Positions 20,525 to 29,361 of a stretch of 64,000 bases of DNA are shown piece by piece. Below the pieces are notes generated by a model. That model saw only the letters and a program-made list of their open reading frames with translations, was not told where the DNA came from and made no database searches. Origin of the DNA: Mycolicibacterium bacteremicum (GTDB taxonomy: Bacteria; Actinomycetota; Actinomycetes; Mycobacteriales; Mycobacteriaceae); NCBI RefSeq assembly GCF_943913955.1, contig NZ_CALUAE010000001.1, forward strand, positions 93,461 to 157,460, written 5' to 3'. A program made the position numbers and the translations under genes. How positions within the stretch are numbered: position 1 is the stretch's first letter; each line of letters opens with the position of its first letter.

Positions 20525-20582
20525 ACTACCCAGAGTAGGCGCGACCACGCGGGCCGGGAAATCGATTTTCGCCGCGGGACGG

Positions 20583-21743
20583 TCAGCGTGCGGAGCCGTG
20601 ATCGCGCTTCCGGGCGGACTGATAACGATGCCTGGCGGCGATGGCCACCTCCATATCGGCCAGCAGCGGGTCCAGGAACTCGCGGCGGTACTCCCCGTCG
20701 CCGACTGCGCGCGCACTGACGTACATGAAGGTGAGCGCGGTGAGGAATGCCGTGACGTGCAGGTGTGCCGCCGACACCGGCAGCGTGATGTCGAACCAGA
20801 CGCTCTGCGCGGCGGCTCCGCCGGTCAGCTTGTCCGAGACAGCGGGGGTCAGCACGATCAGGCCCATCGTGAAGAACACCGCACCCGTCACCGCGGCGAG
20901 GATCACCATCTGGGTCACCTGTGAGATGGTCGCCACCAGAAGCAGATTGGCGCGCTCACCGCGCCGCAGCGGAGTGCTCTCGACGTCCTGCGGCAGTCCT
21001 TCGAAGGGGGTGCCGACCAGGCCTTGGTGCGCCGCGGGGAGGTCCGGATCGGGCAACAGATCGCGGATGCCGGAGATCAGGAATCCCACCGCGATCACGG
21101 CCAGGAAGCCGAGCAGCAGGCTCATCCGAGGCACATCCAGGTCCGTGGCGATGGTCCAGACCAGAGAGTTGAAGAAGACGAGCACCGTCAGCAACACCAC
21201 CGGCAGGGTGCGGATGATCAGTCGGCCTGCCGAGCGCAACTGGTGCAGCGCCACCCGTGCCGACCATCCCAGTACCGACCCCACACCGGTTGCGGTGGCG
21301 ATCAGGATGGCTGCGACGACCGACAGATCGACGACGGTGTCCCGCAGCAGGCCGGCAGCGTCATCGCCGAACCAATCGGAGGCGAGGCCGACCGCGACCG
21401 CGACGGTCGATGCCGCCCACCGGGCGCCGAGGCTGCGGATCCGCCCGGCGGCGTGTCCGGCCAGCGCCATCGCGATCGGAATGCATCCGAGCACGATCAG
21501 AGCCAACCATTGAGATGCCGTCGGGTCGTCGTCGATATCGATGTCCCGGTTGCCGGAGGCGATGGTCGCCACCAGGCTCATGACCATCAGCACCGCCCAG
21601 GCGACGAGGGCGGGTGCCGACCGTGGCACGACGCCACGCAGTCGGGAGCTCAACGGCAGCGCCGACGGCAGCCCCCGACGCAGAAACCAGCCGTCGGCCT
21701 CCCGTGTGACGGCGGCGCGACGGGTCGTCCCAGATTCCGGCAT
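20583..21743 (-). CDS. Integral membrane protein of unknown function
   Basis: Protein of 386 residues from the ATG at 21743; the longer frame upstream reads through non-coding sequence. After about 45 mostly polar residues come six or seven hydrophobic segments, with two pairs separated by a polar stretch (about 220-255, LPDPDLPAAHQGL) and a positively charged C-terminal tail. No enzymatic motif is recognised. It is transcribed divergently from the YkuD-like gene. Confidence 0.6.
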   Translation of the reverse strand: MPESGTTRRAAVTREADGWFLRRGLPSALPLSSRLRGVVPRSAPALVAWAVLMVMSLVATIASGNRDIDIDDDPTASQWLALIVLGCIPIAMALAGHAAGRIRSLGARWAASTVAVAVGLASDWFGDDAAGLLRDTVVDLSVVAAILIATATGVGSVLGWSARVALHQLRSAGRLIIRTLPVVLLTVLVFFNSLVWTIATDLDVPRMSLLLGFLAVIAVGFLISGIRDLLPDPDLPAAHQGLVGTPFEGLPQDVESTPLRRGERANLLLVATISQVTQMVILAAVTGAVFFTMGLIVLTPAVSDKLTGGAAAQSVWFDITLPVSAAHLHVTAFLTALTFMYVSARAVGDGEYRREFLDPLLADMEVAIAARHRYQSARKRDHGSAR

Positions 21744-21809
21744 GGATGCAAAGCTATCCGGCCGGACGCGCACAATGGGGTCGACGCATCGACGGGAGGA
21801 CGGCAAGCA

Positions 21810-22466
21810 ATGTCGAAGGGATTCGGGCGCCTGGCGGCCTGTACCGCGGTCGTGCTGCTCGGCGCGCTGGCCTCGCCGCCCGCGGCAGCCCAACCCGTGC
21901 AGTCGCAGCTGATCGTGGTGCAGGCGCCCCGGGCCGACTCACCGGTCGGCACGCTGACGGCCTACGAGATGGTCGGCCGCGACTGGCAGCAGATACTCGG
22001 ACCAATCCCGGCCGATCTCGGCGAACTGGGTGTGGGTGAACCGCAGGACGATGTCTTCCGCACCCCGGTCGGCACCTTCCCCCTCGGGATGGCATTCGGC
22101 CGTGAGCCCAATCCCGGGACCGCCCTGCCGTACACCCGCGTCGACGACCAGGACTGGTGGGACGAGGATGTCGACTCCCCCACCTACAACACGCTCGTGC
22201 GGTCACCCACCATCCCGTCCGAGGACGCCGAGAACCTCGGGCGGTCGGGCGTGATGTACGACTACGCGGTCCTGGTCGACCACAACCCCGCCCGCATTCC
22301 CGGCCGGTCGGCGGGCATCTTCCTGCATGTCAGCGACGGTGAGCCCACCTGGGGCTGCATCGCCGTCGCCCGCGATGACATGCGCACGCTGCTGCAGTGG
22401 CTCGATCCCGCCGCATCGCCCCGGATCACGATCGGGGTGGGCGAGCAGGTGCCACCGACCGGCTGA
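21810..22466 (+). CDS. Exported YkuD-type L,D-transpeptidase-like protein
   Basis: Protein of 218 residues with a signal peptide (residues 1-27, cleavage after PAAA) followed by a catalytic-domain-like region. Near the C-terminus a histidine (GIFLHVSDG) and a glycine-cysteine pair (TWGCIAV) correspond to the HxxG/S-x-GC signature of YkuD enzymes. Those enzymes cross-link peptidoglycan or attach proteins to it. There are no Ig-like domains of the LdtMt type. GGGAGGA lies 11 nt before the ATG. Mycobacterial cell-wall remodelling or secreted hydrolase roles are both possible. Confidence 0.75.
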   Translation: MSKGFGRLAACTAVVLLGALASPPAAAQPVQSQLIVVQAPRADSPVGTLTAYEMVGRDWQQILGPIPADLGELGVGEPQDDVFRTPVGTFPLGMAFGREPNPGTALPYTRVDDQDWWDEDVDSPTYNTLVRSPTIPSEDAENLGRSGVMYDYAVLVDHNPARIPGRSAGIFLHVSDGEPTWGCIAVARDDMRTLLQWLDPAASPRITIGVGEQVPPTG

Positions 22467-22474
22467 GAACCAGT

Positions 22475-23548
22475 TCAGAACGCGTACCGGATCCGGCACG
22501 TCGGCAGCTTCGCGGCCACCAGATCGGTCAACTGCGCCACCCACCGGCTCTTCCACGTCGTCTTGTAGCGGACGTTCCACTGGCCGTTCTGGCTGCGCTT
22601 GAGTTGTTGCAGGTCGGGCCGCCAGAGCAGATCTTCGGCCTTAGGGTGCCAGCCCATGTTCACCTCGTGCAGCGCCTCGTTGTGCGTCAGGAAGATCACC
22701 TCGACGGCGAGTTGGGCCTTGGTGCGGTCATTGGTGTTGTCCGCGATCTGCTCGAGCAGCTCCGACCATTCGGCCAGCCAGTTCTCGTGCACCACGACCG
22801 GACTGAAGTTCAGGTGGACCTCGTAGCCGGCGTCGACGAAGTCGTCGATGGCCGCGATCCGGTCGGCGATCCGGGAGGTACGGATGTCGACCAGCTTGGA
22901 CGTCTCGGCGGGCATCAGGCTGAAGCGGATCCGGGTACCGCCGCGCGGGTCGTATCCGAGCAGTTCGCGGTTGACCAGCTTGGTGGCGAAGCTGGCTTTC
23001 GCGTTGGGGGTCCGGGTGAACAGCGCCACCAGGTCACGCACATTGTCCGAGACCAGCGCGTCGACCGAACAGTCGTTGTTCTCCCCGATGTCGTATACCC
23101 AGCGCGACGGATCGCATTGATTGGGAACGGTTTTGGGGCCTTGACGGGCCGCATGCCGTTCCAGGTAGCCGATGATCTTCTCGATGTTGGCGAACACCGT
23201 GATCGGATTGGCATAACCCTTGCGCCGCGGCACATAGCAGTAGGAGCACGCCATCGCGCAGCCATTGGCGGTGGACGGCGCGATCCAGTCACTGGACCGT
23301 TCGTTGCGACGGGCCGACAGACTTTTCTTCTCCCCGAGCACCAGGACTTCGCGTTTGATCTTGACCCAGTCCTCGACGTTGCCCGCGTTGCCGTAGAGGC
23401 CCGGAATCGACTGATGCGAGGGCACTTCGATCAGCTCGGCACCGGCGAACCGATCGAGTACCTGCCGGGCACGCGGGAACCGATCGATATCCGGTTCCAG
23501 ATAGATCCGTTTGACATCGAGCAGGCGGTGGGCCAGGTCCGTGGACAC
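22475..23548 (-). CDS. Spore photoproduct lyase-like radical SAM protein
   Basis: Protein of 357 residues. The 4Fe-4S/SAM cluster motif is C97-x3-C101-x2-C104 within NGCAMACSYCYV. Spore photoproduct lyase repairs thymine dimers in spores. Mycobacteria do not sporulate in the classical sense, so in this actinobacterial branch the protein is either a DNA photoproduct lyase with another role or a relative of different specificity. It is followed after 3 bp by, and co-directional with, an F420 oxidoreductase gene. Its proximity to an MAA sunscreen operon is suggestive only. Confidence 0.8.
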   Translation of the reverse strand: MSTDLAHRLLDVKRIYLEPDIDRFPRARQVLDRFAGAELIEVPSHQSIPGLYGNAGNVEDWVKIKREVLVLGEKKSLSARRNERSSDWIAPSTANGCAMACSYCYVPRRKGYANPITVFANIEKIIGYLERHAARQGPKTVPNQCDPSRWVYDIGENNDCSVDALVSDNVRDLVALFTRTPNAKASFATKLVNRELLGYDPRGGTRIRFSLMPAETSKLVDIRTSRIADRIAAIDDFVDAGYEVHLNFSPVVVHENWLAEWSELLEQIADNTNDRTKAQLAVEVIFLTHNEALHEVNMGWHPKAEDLLWRPDLQQLKRSQNGQWNVRYKTTWKSRWVAQLTDLVAAKLPTCRIRYAF

Positions 23549-23551
23549 CGA

Positions 23552-24505
23552 TCAGCGTAACTGCGGGAGGACGTCGCGCTGCCAGGCGGTGAAGAAGCCG
23601 TCCATGTCCGGACCCATCTGCGAGACATACACCTCATCGATACCGGCTTCCAGGTACTCGCGCACCTGCGCGGCATGCTTGTCCGGGTTCGGCCCGCACG
23701 CGACGGAGTCGGCGATGTCCTGTTTGGGCACCAACTGCTGCAGCGCAGCGAAATCCTTTGGCCGCGGCAGGATCTGCGAGGTCTGCCCCGGCAAGCCCTG
23801 GTTGCCCCAGATCCGGTGGGCGGTGTCGACGGCGGCATCGGCATCGTTGTCCCAGCACACCTTGGTTCCGGCCTGCACCGGCTTGTCCCCGCCCCCGGAC
23901 TCGCGGAACGTCTTCACCAAGTCGGCCTCCGGCGTGACCAGGACATAACCGTCGCCGATGCGACCGGCGAGTTCGGCGGCCTGCGGCCCGAATCCCGAGA
24001 CGTAGATCGGTAGCGGCTCTTCCGGGCGGGTATAGATGCGCGCCTCCTGCACCTCGTAATGGACACCGTGGTGGCTCACCTCGTCCCCGCCGAGCAGCAG
24101 CCGGATGACGTCGATGGACTCTTCGAGCATCTCCAGCCGCACCCCGACCGACGGCCATGGGTCGCCGAGGATGTGTTCGTTGAGCGCCTCGCCACTGCCG
24201 ACGCCGAGTACGAACTTCCCGTCCAACTGCACCGCGGCGGTCGCGGCGGCCTGGGCGATGATCGCGGGATGGATTCGCATGGTCGGGCAGGTCACCGCGG
24301 TCGACACCGGCAATGAGGTGGCTTCCGACAGCGCACCGATGATGCCCCAAACGAACGGACTCTGGCCCTGTTCGTCGTTCCACGGATGAAAGTGATCCGA
24401 GATCCACAATGCCTCGAAGCCCGCGTCTTCGGCCCGTTTGGCCTGGTCAATCAGCTGTTTGGGGGTGAACTGCTCACACGAGAGGAAGTATCCGATCTTT
24501 GCCAT
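23552..24505 (-). CDS. F420-dependent LLM-class oxidoreductase, G6PDH-related
   Basis: Luciferase-like TIM barrel of 317 residues in the F420-dependent glucose-6-phosphate dehydrogenase-related group. Landmarks are the N-terminal GYFLSCEQF, the FEALWISDHFHPWNDEQGQSPF stretch near residues 29-50 with the cofactor-side histidines, and FVLGVGSGEALNEH near 97. F420 dependence is typical for mycobacteria. The substrate is not known; it is probably a paralogue rather than the true Fgd1. Confidence 0.83.
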   Translation of the reverse strand: MAKIGYFLSCEQFTPKQLIDQAKRAEDAGFEALWISDHFHPWNDEQGQSPFVWGIIGALSEATSLPVSTAVTCPTMRIHPAIIAQAAATAAVQLDGKFVLGVGSGEALNEHILGDPWPSVGVRLEMLEESIDVIRLLLGGDEVSHHGVHYEVQEARIYTRPEEPLPIYVSGFGPQAAELAGRIGDGYVLVTPEADLVKTFRESGGGDKPVQAGTKVCWDNDADAAVDTAHRIWGNQGLPGQTSQILPRPKDFAALQQLVPKQDIADSVACGPNPDKHAAQVREYLEAGIDEVYVSQMGPDMDGFFTAWQRDVLPQLR

Positions 24506-24531
24506 GGCGCAGGACTACCCCGCCGGGGCGC

Positions 24532-24558
24532 GTTTACTCCCGACGCGGCTTCGGGTAA
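24532..24558 (+). promoter_or_regulatory. SigF-type promoter
   Basis: GTTT, a 17-nt spacer and GGGTAA, ending 30 bp before the ATG of the membrane-anchored protein at 24589. It is a good match to the mycobacterial SigF pattern. Confidence 0.5.
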
Positions 24559-24588
24559 CCCGCCGTCAACGAGATGGAGGTCAACGAG

Positions 24589-25041
24589 ATGCGAAGCGGA
24601 AAGCATGCGCGGCGGATGTCGCACAGCACGACGATCAGCTTGACGATCTCCTTCGCCGTCGCGTTCGCTGCGGTGGTCACCGCGCTGGTGATGAACATGC
24701 TCGGCACAGCCGGCCCGGCGCCCGCGCAGCAATCGGCGCCGGCGCCGGTGGCCAGCGCTGTGCAGCCCGTGATGCAGGAGGGCCGCCTCATCGCGGTATC
24801 GCCCACCTCGCTGACCGCGATGGGTGCCGACGGTGTCGCGCGGACCTTCCTGGTCGACGGGCAGACCCACGGGATCACCCCGGCCGGCAGCCAGATGGGT
24901 GGGACCGCGGGCGCCTTCGCCGTCAATGACGAGGTCTCGATCATCGGGGTCGCGCGGGGTGGGGACAAGGTCGCCACCACCGTCGTGCACCGCGACGCGG
25001 CGGGTCCGCAGGGTCCGCCGATGGACTACGCCCTGCCGTGA
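24589..25041 (+). CDS. Membrane-anchored secreted protein of unknown function
   Basis: Protein of 150 residues. The start is set by GGAGGT 7-8 nt upstream; an ATG at 24574 overlaps that ribosome site. A basic N-terminus and one hydrophobic helix (about 16-38) are followed by an alanine/proline/glutamine linker and a small beta-rich domain (about 65-140) with the repeated pattern of OB-like or DUF5666-like folds. It has a SigF-like promoter. Its stop region overlaps the end of the convergent TetR gene by 16 bp. Confidence 0.62.
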   Translation: MRSGKHARRMSHSTTISLTISFAVAFAAVVTALVMNMLGTAGPAPAQQSAPAPVASAVQPVMQEGRLIAVSPTSLTAMGADGVARTFLVDGQTHGITPAGSQMGGTAGAFAVNDEVSIIGVARGGDKVATTVVHRDAAGPQGPPMDYALP

Positions 25042-25742
25042 TGGCGGGCGCGCGCCACGTCGGCGGCGCCGTTACCGGTGATCAACCACAGCGTTGCCAG
25101 GCTGGACACCAGGTCATCGATGTCGATATCGGCGGTGCCGTTGACGTAGGCCAGAATTGCATCGGCCGTGCCGCCGATGATGAAGGCCGGTGCGACGCGG
25201 GCCAGCGGGTCGGCTTCCAGTTCGACATCGTGCACCGTGCGCGCATGGCCGACCAGAACGGCGGTCAGGCCGTTGCGGACACTGTCTCGATGTTGTTGCA
25301 CCGCAGCCGAACTCGATACCGACCCCAGTAGCACCCGGGCCTTCTGCGGATCGGCGGTCAGCGTGCGCACCGCCGCGTCGACTGCGACATGAGCTTGCCG
25401 CTCCAGTGGTTCGGTCAGCGCCCCGGCCACCGCCGCCAGGGTGGTGTCGCGCACCTCGGCTGCGATCCCGTCCACCGCGGCATTGGCGACCTCGTCGAGG
25501 TCGGTGAAATTCTCGTAGAAGTAGCGCTTGTTCAGGCCCGCGGCGGCGCACAGCTTGTCGACGGTCATGGTCCGCCAGGCGTTGTCGGCCATTGCGGCCA
25601 CTGCGCTCTGGAGCAACCGGGTGCGTCGTTGCAGGCGACGCTCGTCTGCGCTGCGCCCGGCATAGCTGCGCTGCGGGGTCCCGGACATCACGAGATCGTC
25701 GCACCTGGGCGGACCTTCCCGCGAACTGCCCGTTGACACCAT
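25026..25742 (-). CDS. TetR-family regulator
   Basis: Protein of about 238 residues. The TetR helix-turn-helix lies near residues 50-75 (MTVDKLCAAAGLNKRYFYENFTD pattern), followed by a helical ligand domain. The open frame extends to 25775, inside the palindrome upstream of the divergent operon, so the true start is more likely at 25742 or at 25688. It is transcribed away from the hypothetical/SDR/P450 operon and is its probable regulator. Confidence 0.8.
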   Translation of the reverse strand: MVSTGSSREGPPRCDDLVMSGTPQRSYAGRSADERRLQRRTRLLQSAVAAMADNAWRTMTVDKLCAAAGLNKRYFYENFTDLDEVANAAVDGIAAEVRDTTLAAVAGALTEPLERQAHVAVDAAVRTLTADPQKARVLLGSVSSSAAVQQHRDSVRNGLTAVLVGHARTVHDVELEADPLARVAPAFIIGGTADAILAYVNGTADIDIDDLVSSLATLWLITGNGAADVARARHHGRA

Positions 25743-25753
25743 CCGAGCATTCT

Positions 25754-25796
25754 GGCACGGTTCGGTACCAGACATAAAGTGGTACGCGATCGTGCC
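25754..25796. promoter_or_regulatory. Long dyad between TetR gene and SDR-P450 operon
   Basis: GGCACGGTTCGGTACC on one side faces an inverted copy matching at 12 of 16 positions (GGTAC-GCGAT-CGTGCC), with a 10-nt A/T-richer centre (AGACATAAAG). It is the expected place and architecture for a TetR dimer-of-dimers site controlling both divergent units. Confidence 0.5.
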
Positions 25797-25813
25797 TGAT
25801 ACGGAGGAGACCC

Positions 25814-26500
25814 ATGACCACCTCGCGCATCGCCGCGCAGCAACCGAGCACGGCCACGCCGCCTGGACTTTCGGTACTCGACGACCTACGCCGCACCGCC
25901 GAGACCACCCCGGTGCTGGCGCGCCGACTGGGCTGGGACTACCTGCGTGAGCTCGGGCAGGCCGGTCGTCTCGACCAGTTGGCTGCGTTGTTCGCCGACG
26001 GGCACGCCCCGGCGGGACCGGACGGTCCGATGGAGGGCCTGATCATCGGCAAGCTGTTCGGCATCCCGGAGACCTACCTGGCCAACCCGTTGATGAAGAT
26101 CGATCCGACCTGGCGCGGCAAGACCTTCGACATCGCCTCCGGCACCGGCTTCAATCGGCTGTCCCCGCTGGGCCGGTTCTCGCTGCGCGCGGTCGCACCG
26201 CTCTACACCGGTCTGCGCCGAGTGGGCCGCGAGACCATCGGCTTCGCATTTCGACACCGGATCGACACCGCCGCCATCGCGCCGTTCATCCAGGTACGCG
26301 CGTTGGATTACGGCGTCGAGGAGTACCGCAATCCCGCCGTCCGGACCTTCCCGATCAAGCGGACCCGCGACGAAGTCGTCGAACTGACGCCGGGCCTGTA
26401 CCTGGGCCGCGCGCTGCTCACGCTGCCCAGCGGCGAAATCCGGTTGATCGCGTACTTCGGTCTGCGTGAGTTCAGCGACGAGAAGGCCGCCCGGGCATGA
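25814..26500 (+). CDS. Conserved actinobacterial protein of unknown function
   Basis: Protein of 228 residues, no signal peptide, mixed alpha/beta appearance. Distinct stretches are LGWDYLRELGQAGRLDQLAALF and a PMEGLIIGKLFG turn. I do not recognise a characterised domain. GGAGGAG precedes the ATG. Its stop overlaps the SDR start by 4 bp, so it belongs to the same TetR-controlled operon as the SDR and P450, and it may be a lipid- or steroid-related accessory protein (inference from context only). Confidence 0.7.
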   Translation: MTTSRIAAQQPSTATPPGLSVLDDLRRTAETTPVLARRLGWDYLRELGQAGRLDQLAALFADGHAPAGPDGPMEGLIIGKLFGIPETYLANPLMKIDPTWRGKTFDIASGTGFNRLSPLGRFSLRAVAPLYTGLRRVGRETIGFAFRHRIDTAAIAPFIQVRALDYGVEEYRNPAVRTFPIKRTRDEVVELTPGLYLGRALLTLPSGEIRLIAYFGLREFSDEKAARA

Positions 26501-27306
26501 TCACCCTCGACGGCGCGGTCTGTTGCATCACCGGTGGGGCGCGCGGCATTGGGAAGGCCACCGCCACCGAACTGGCCCGCCGCGGCGCCAAGGTGTGGAT
26601 CGGCGATCTCGATATCGATGAAGCAGCCAAGACCGCCGCCGAGATCGGGGCCAGTGCAGTACATCTTGATGTGACCGACCCGGTCAGCGTCGCCGCCTTC
26701 CGCGACGCGGCCGCCGTCGACGGCCCACCCGCCATGCTGGTGAACAACGCAGGCATCCAGTACATGGGCGCCTTCGTCGGCACCCGCCTTGAGCTCTACC
26801 ACCGCGAGGTCGCCGTCAACCTGATCGGACCGATCAACGGCGTGCACGCCTTTCTGCCGGGCATGCTGGCACGCAATCACGGGCACATCGTCAACGTCGC
26901 CTCGATGGCGGCCAAGGTGACCACCCCCGGAATCTCGGTGTACTGCGCCACCAAGTACGCCGTCGCCGCGTTCTCCCGCTCCATCCGCGCCGAGATCGCC
27001 TCGACCGCAGTGACACTGAGTACGGTGATGCCGACCGCAGTGCACACCGAGCTGACCGCCGGCGTGGCCCTGGAACTGCTGCCCACCCGCCAGCCCGAAG
27101 ACATCGCCACGGCCATCGCCGACAGCGCACAGCGACCACGCCGCGAGATCACCGTGCCGCGCTGGCTGGCACCGATGGGCACCATCGAGGAGGCCACCCC
27201 GGAACCGGTGCTGCAGGCGCTCAAACGCATTGCGACCTTCCGGCGCCCGCCCGGGGAGTACGACCCCGATGCGCGGCGCCGCTACCTGGACCGGATCGGG
27301 CAATGA
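26497..27306 (+). CDS. Short-chain dehydrogenase/reductase
   Basis: Classical SDR of 269 residues. The cofactor motif TGGARGIG is at 12-19, NNAG at 83-86, the catalytic serine is S136, and the YxxxK pair is Y149/K153. An aspartate after strand 2 (D37, in IGDLDI) favours NAD(H). It is coupled to the upstream hypothetical gene and the downstream P450 by 4-bp overlaps. The pair probably oxidises a hydroxyl made by the P450 on a lipophilic substrate. Confidence 0.88.
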   Translation: MITLDGAVCCITGGARGIGKATATELARRGAKVWIGDLDIDEAAKTAAEIGASAVHLDVTDPVSVAAFRDAAAVDGPPAMLVNNAGIQYMGAFVGTRLELYHREVAVNLIGPINGVHAFLPGMLARNHGHIVNVASMAAKVTTPGISVYCATKYAVAAFSRSIRAEIASTAVTLSTVMPTAVHTELTAGVALELLPTRQPEDIATAIADSAQRPRREITVPRWLAPMGTIEEATPEPVLQALKRIATFRRPPGEYDPDARRRYLDRIGQ

Positions 27307-28745
27307 CGACGCTACTGCCGGCCGAGCAGTTGGCATCGGCGAAGTTGCACCTGCAGGCCGCCGCGGCCGCGGTGACGTCTCGGTACCCGAGCCAGGAACA
27401 TCCGTTGGCCCGGCCGCCCGACGGATCCGGACTCAAACCGGTGCTCGGCAACTACGGATTCCCGGTCATCGGGCACGTGCTGAGTTCGATCGTCGAACCG
27501 CTGGACTTCGCGCGACGGCGGTACGAGCGCTACGGTCCGGTGTCCTGGGCCGGCGGTGTCGGATTCCGGATCGTGCAGTTGATGGGGCCGGAAGCTTTGG
27601 AGACGGTGTGGGTCAACCGGGACAAGGCGTTCTCCAGCACCCGCGGGTGGGCGCCGGTGATCGGACCGTTCTTCCACCGCGGCATCATGCTGCTCGATTT
27701 CGAAGAGCACCGCGACCACCGGCGTATCATGCAGCAGGCGTTCACCCGGTCCGCACTCGACGGATATCTGAGCCTGATGCGTCCCGGGATCGCGCGCACC
27801 GTCGAAAGTTGGCCGGCCACCGATCGATTCCCGTTCTACGACGGGGTCAAGAAGCTGCTGCTGGACCAGGCCGCCGAGGTGTTCGTCGGAGCACACCTCG
27901 GCGCCGAGTCCGACCGGCTGTCCGAGGATTTCCACGACACCGTGTGCGGTGGCCAGGCGCTGATCCGCGCCGATGTCCCCGGCGGGACCTGGGCCCGGGG
28001 GCTACGGGCCCGCGAGCGCCTGGAGCGTTACTTCGCCGGGCAGGTGGCGGCGCGGCGGGCCGGTGACGGCGTCGATCTGTTCTCGATGCTGTGCCACAGC
28101 CGAAGTGCCGACGGTGACCGGTTCAGCGATCAGGACATCGTCAACCACATGATCTTCCTGCTGATGGCCGCCCACGACACCAGTGCGATCGCGATCTCCA
28201 TGCTGGTCTACGAGTTGGCCCGCAACCCCGACTGGCAGCACCGGCTCCGCGAAGAGGCCTGGAACATGCCGAACGACGAACTGAGCCTGGACAACCTGGA
28301 CCGCGACTACCCGCTACTGGACGCCGCGTTCAAGGAGGTCTTGCGCATGTACGCACCGGCGGGCACCCTCTTCCGCCAGGCGGTCAAGGACACCGAGGTG
28401 GCCGGTCACTACATCCCACGCAAGGCCCAGGTGGCGATCAACGTCTACGCCTCGATGCGGCTGGGCGACTGGTGGCCGGACCCGGACCGGTTCGATCCCG
28501 ACCGCTTCACCGATGGTGGCGCCGATTTCGGGGCCGTCAGCCGATACGCCTTCGCACCGTTCGGCGGCGGCGTGCACAAGTGCCTGGGTCAGCAGTTCGC
28601 CGATATGAACGTCAAGGCGGTGATGCACCGGTTGCTTCGGCGATTCGTGTGGTCGGTGCCCAAGGGTTACCGTCCCCGGATGACCTGGGGCACCGGTCCG
28701 ACACCGGCAGACGGGTTGCCGGTGTCGCTGCGTCGGTTGGACTGA
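27303..28745 (+). CDS. Cytochrome P450
   Basis: Haem-thiolate monooxygenase of 480 residues. The I-helix acid/alcohol pair is in AAHDTS (D292, T293), the ExxR motif is E345-R348, and the haem ligand is C427 in FGGGVHKCLGQ. The long N-terminal region and overall pattern resemble the class of mycobacterial P450s related to sterol 14-demethylase-like enzymes rather than the short camphor type. No ferredoxin is adjacent. It is the third gene of the TetR-controlled operon. Confidence 0.88.
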   Translation: MTTLLPAEQLASAKLHLQAAAAAVTSRYPSQEHPLARPPDGSGLKPVLGNYGFPVIGHVLSSIVEPLDFARRRYERYGPVSWAGGVGFRIVQLMGPEALETVWVNRDKAFSSTRGWAPVIGPFFHRGIMLLDFEEHRDHRRIMQQAFTRSALDGYLSLMRPGIARTVESWPATDRFPFYDGVKKLLLDQAAEVFVGAHLGAESDRLSEDFHDTVCGGQALIRADVPGGTWARGLRARERLERYFAGQVAARRAGDGVDLFSMLCHSRSADGDRFSDQDIVNHMIFLLMAAHDTSAIAISMLVYELARNPDWQHRLREEAWNMPNDELSLDNLDRDYPLLDAAFKEVLRMYAPAGTLFRQAVKDTEVAGHYIPRKAQVAINVYASMRLGDWWPDPDRFDPDRFTDGGADFGAVSRYAFAPFGGGVHKCLGQQFADMNVKAVMHRLLRRFVWSVPKGYRPRMTWGTGPTPADGLPVSLRRLD

Positions 28746-28747
28746 TC

Positions 28748-29242
28748 TCAGCTGTTGAGCGACCAGATCGAGTAGTTCAGTGCGGTCGCGAAGAGCACCC
28801 ACGCCAGATACGGGACGAGCAGGACCGCGGAGACGCGGTGCACCCGCCAGAACAACGCGATGGTCGCGGCCACCGCGATGTCGAGCAGCAGGATGTCGAC
28901 GAGCGCCACACCGCGCCATCCGAACCCGAAGAACAGCGGCGACCACAACAGGTTCAGGATCAGTTGCACCGCGTAGACGATGATCGCCGGACTGCCGGGC
29001 CGCGGGTCGCGTCGCCATACGAGCCATGCCGCGACCGCCATCAACACGTACAGCACGGTCCACACCGGACCGAACACGTTCGGCGGCGGCGCCCAATCCG
29101 GTTGGGCCAGTTGTCCGTAATCCCCTGCGGCGTCGATCGATGCCAGCCCGCCGAGCGCAGCGACCAGCGCGACGGCGATCAGTGACACGATGAGCGCGGG
29201 GATGTGGTTGGACCGGCTCGCGGTCGGTGTTTCGGAGGTCAT
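28748..29242 (-). CDS. tspO: TspO/MBR-family protein
   Basis: Five-helix membrane protein of 164 residues from the ATG at 29242; the frame upstream is non-coding and includes the promoter. Family landmarks are QPDWAPPPNVFGPVWTVLY near 46-64 and the aromatic LNLLWSPLFFG near 92. TspO binds porphyrins and responds to oxidative or light stress in bacteria. It is divergent from the MarR gene, with an operator between them. Confidence 0.88.
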   Translation of the reverse strand: MTSETPTASRSNHIPALIVSLIAVALVAALGGLASIDAAGDYGQLAQPDWAPPPNVFGPVWTVLYVLMAVAAWLVWRRDPRPGSPAIIVYAVQLILNLLWSPLFFGFGWRGVALVDILLLDIAVAATIALFWRVHRVSAVLLVPYLAWVLFATALNYSIWSLNS

Positions 29243-29310
29243 CTGCGTCCATTTCTGCTCACTGCTCGGCACGGTTGCGGTGCTGACACACTCTTGGGTG
29301 ACTCCACCAT

Positions 29311-29333
29311 ATTGTTCAGCCTGCTGAATAATT
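29311..29333. promoter_or_regulatory. MarR-type operator between tspO and marR
   Basis: ATTGTTCAGC-CT-GCTGAATAATT: ten-base arms with one mismatch. The arms are A/T-rich at the ends, as MarR sites often are, and the element sits between the two divergent starts (29242 and 29362). The adjacent MarR protein is the obvious binder. Confidence 0.65.
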
Positions 29334-29361
29334 GCAAGTGTCGGTGAACGAGAGGTCGGCA

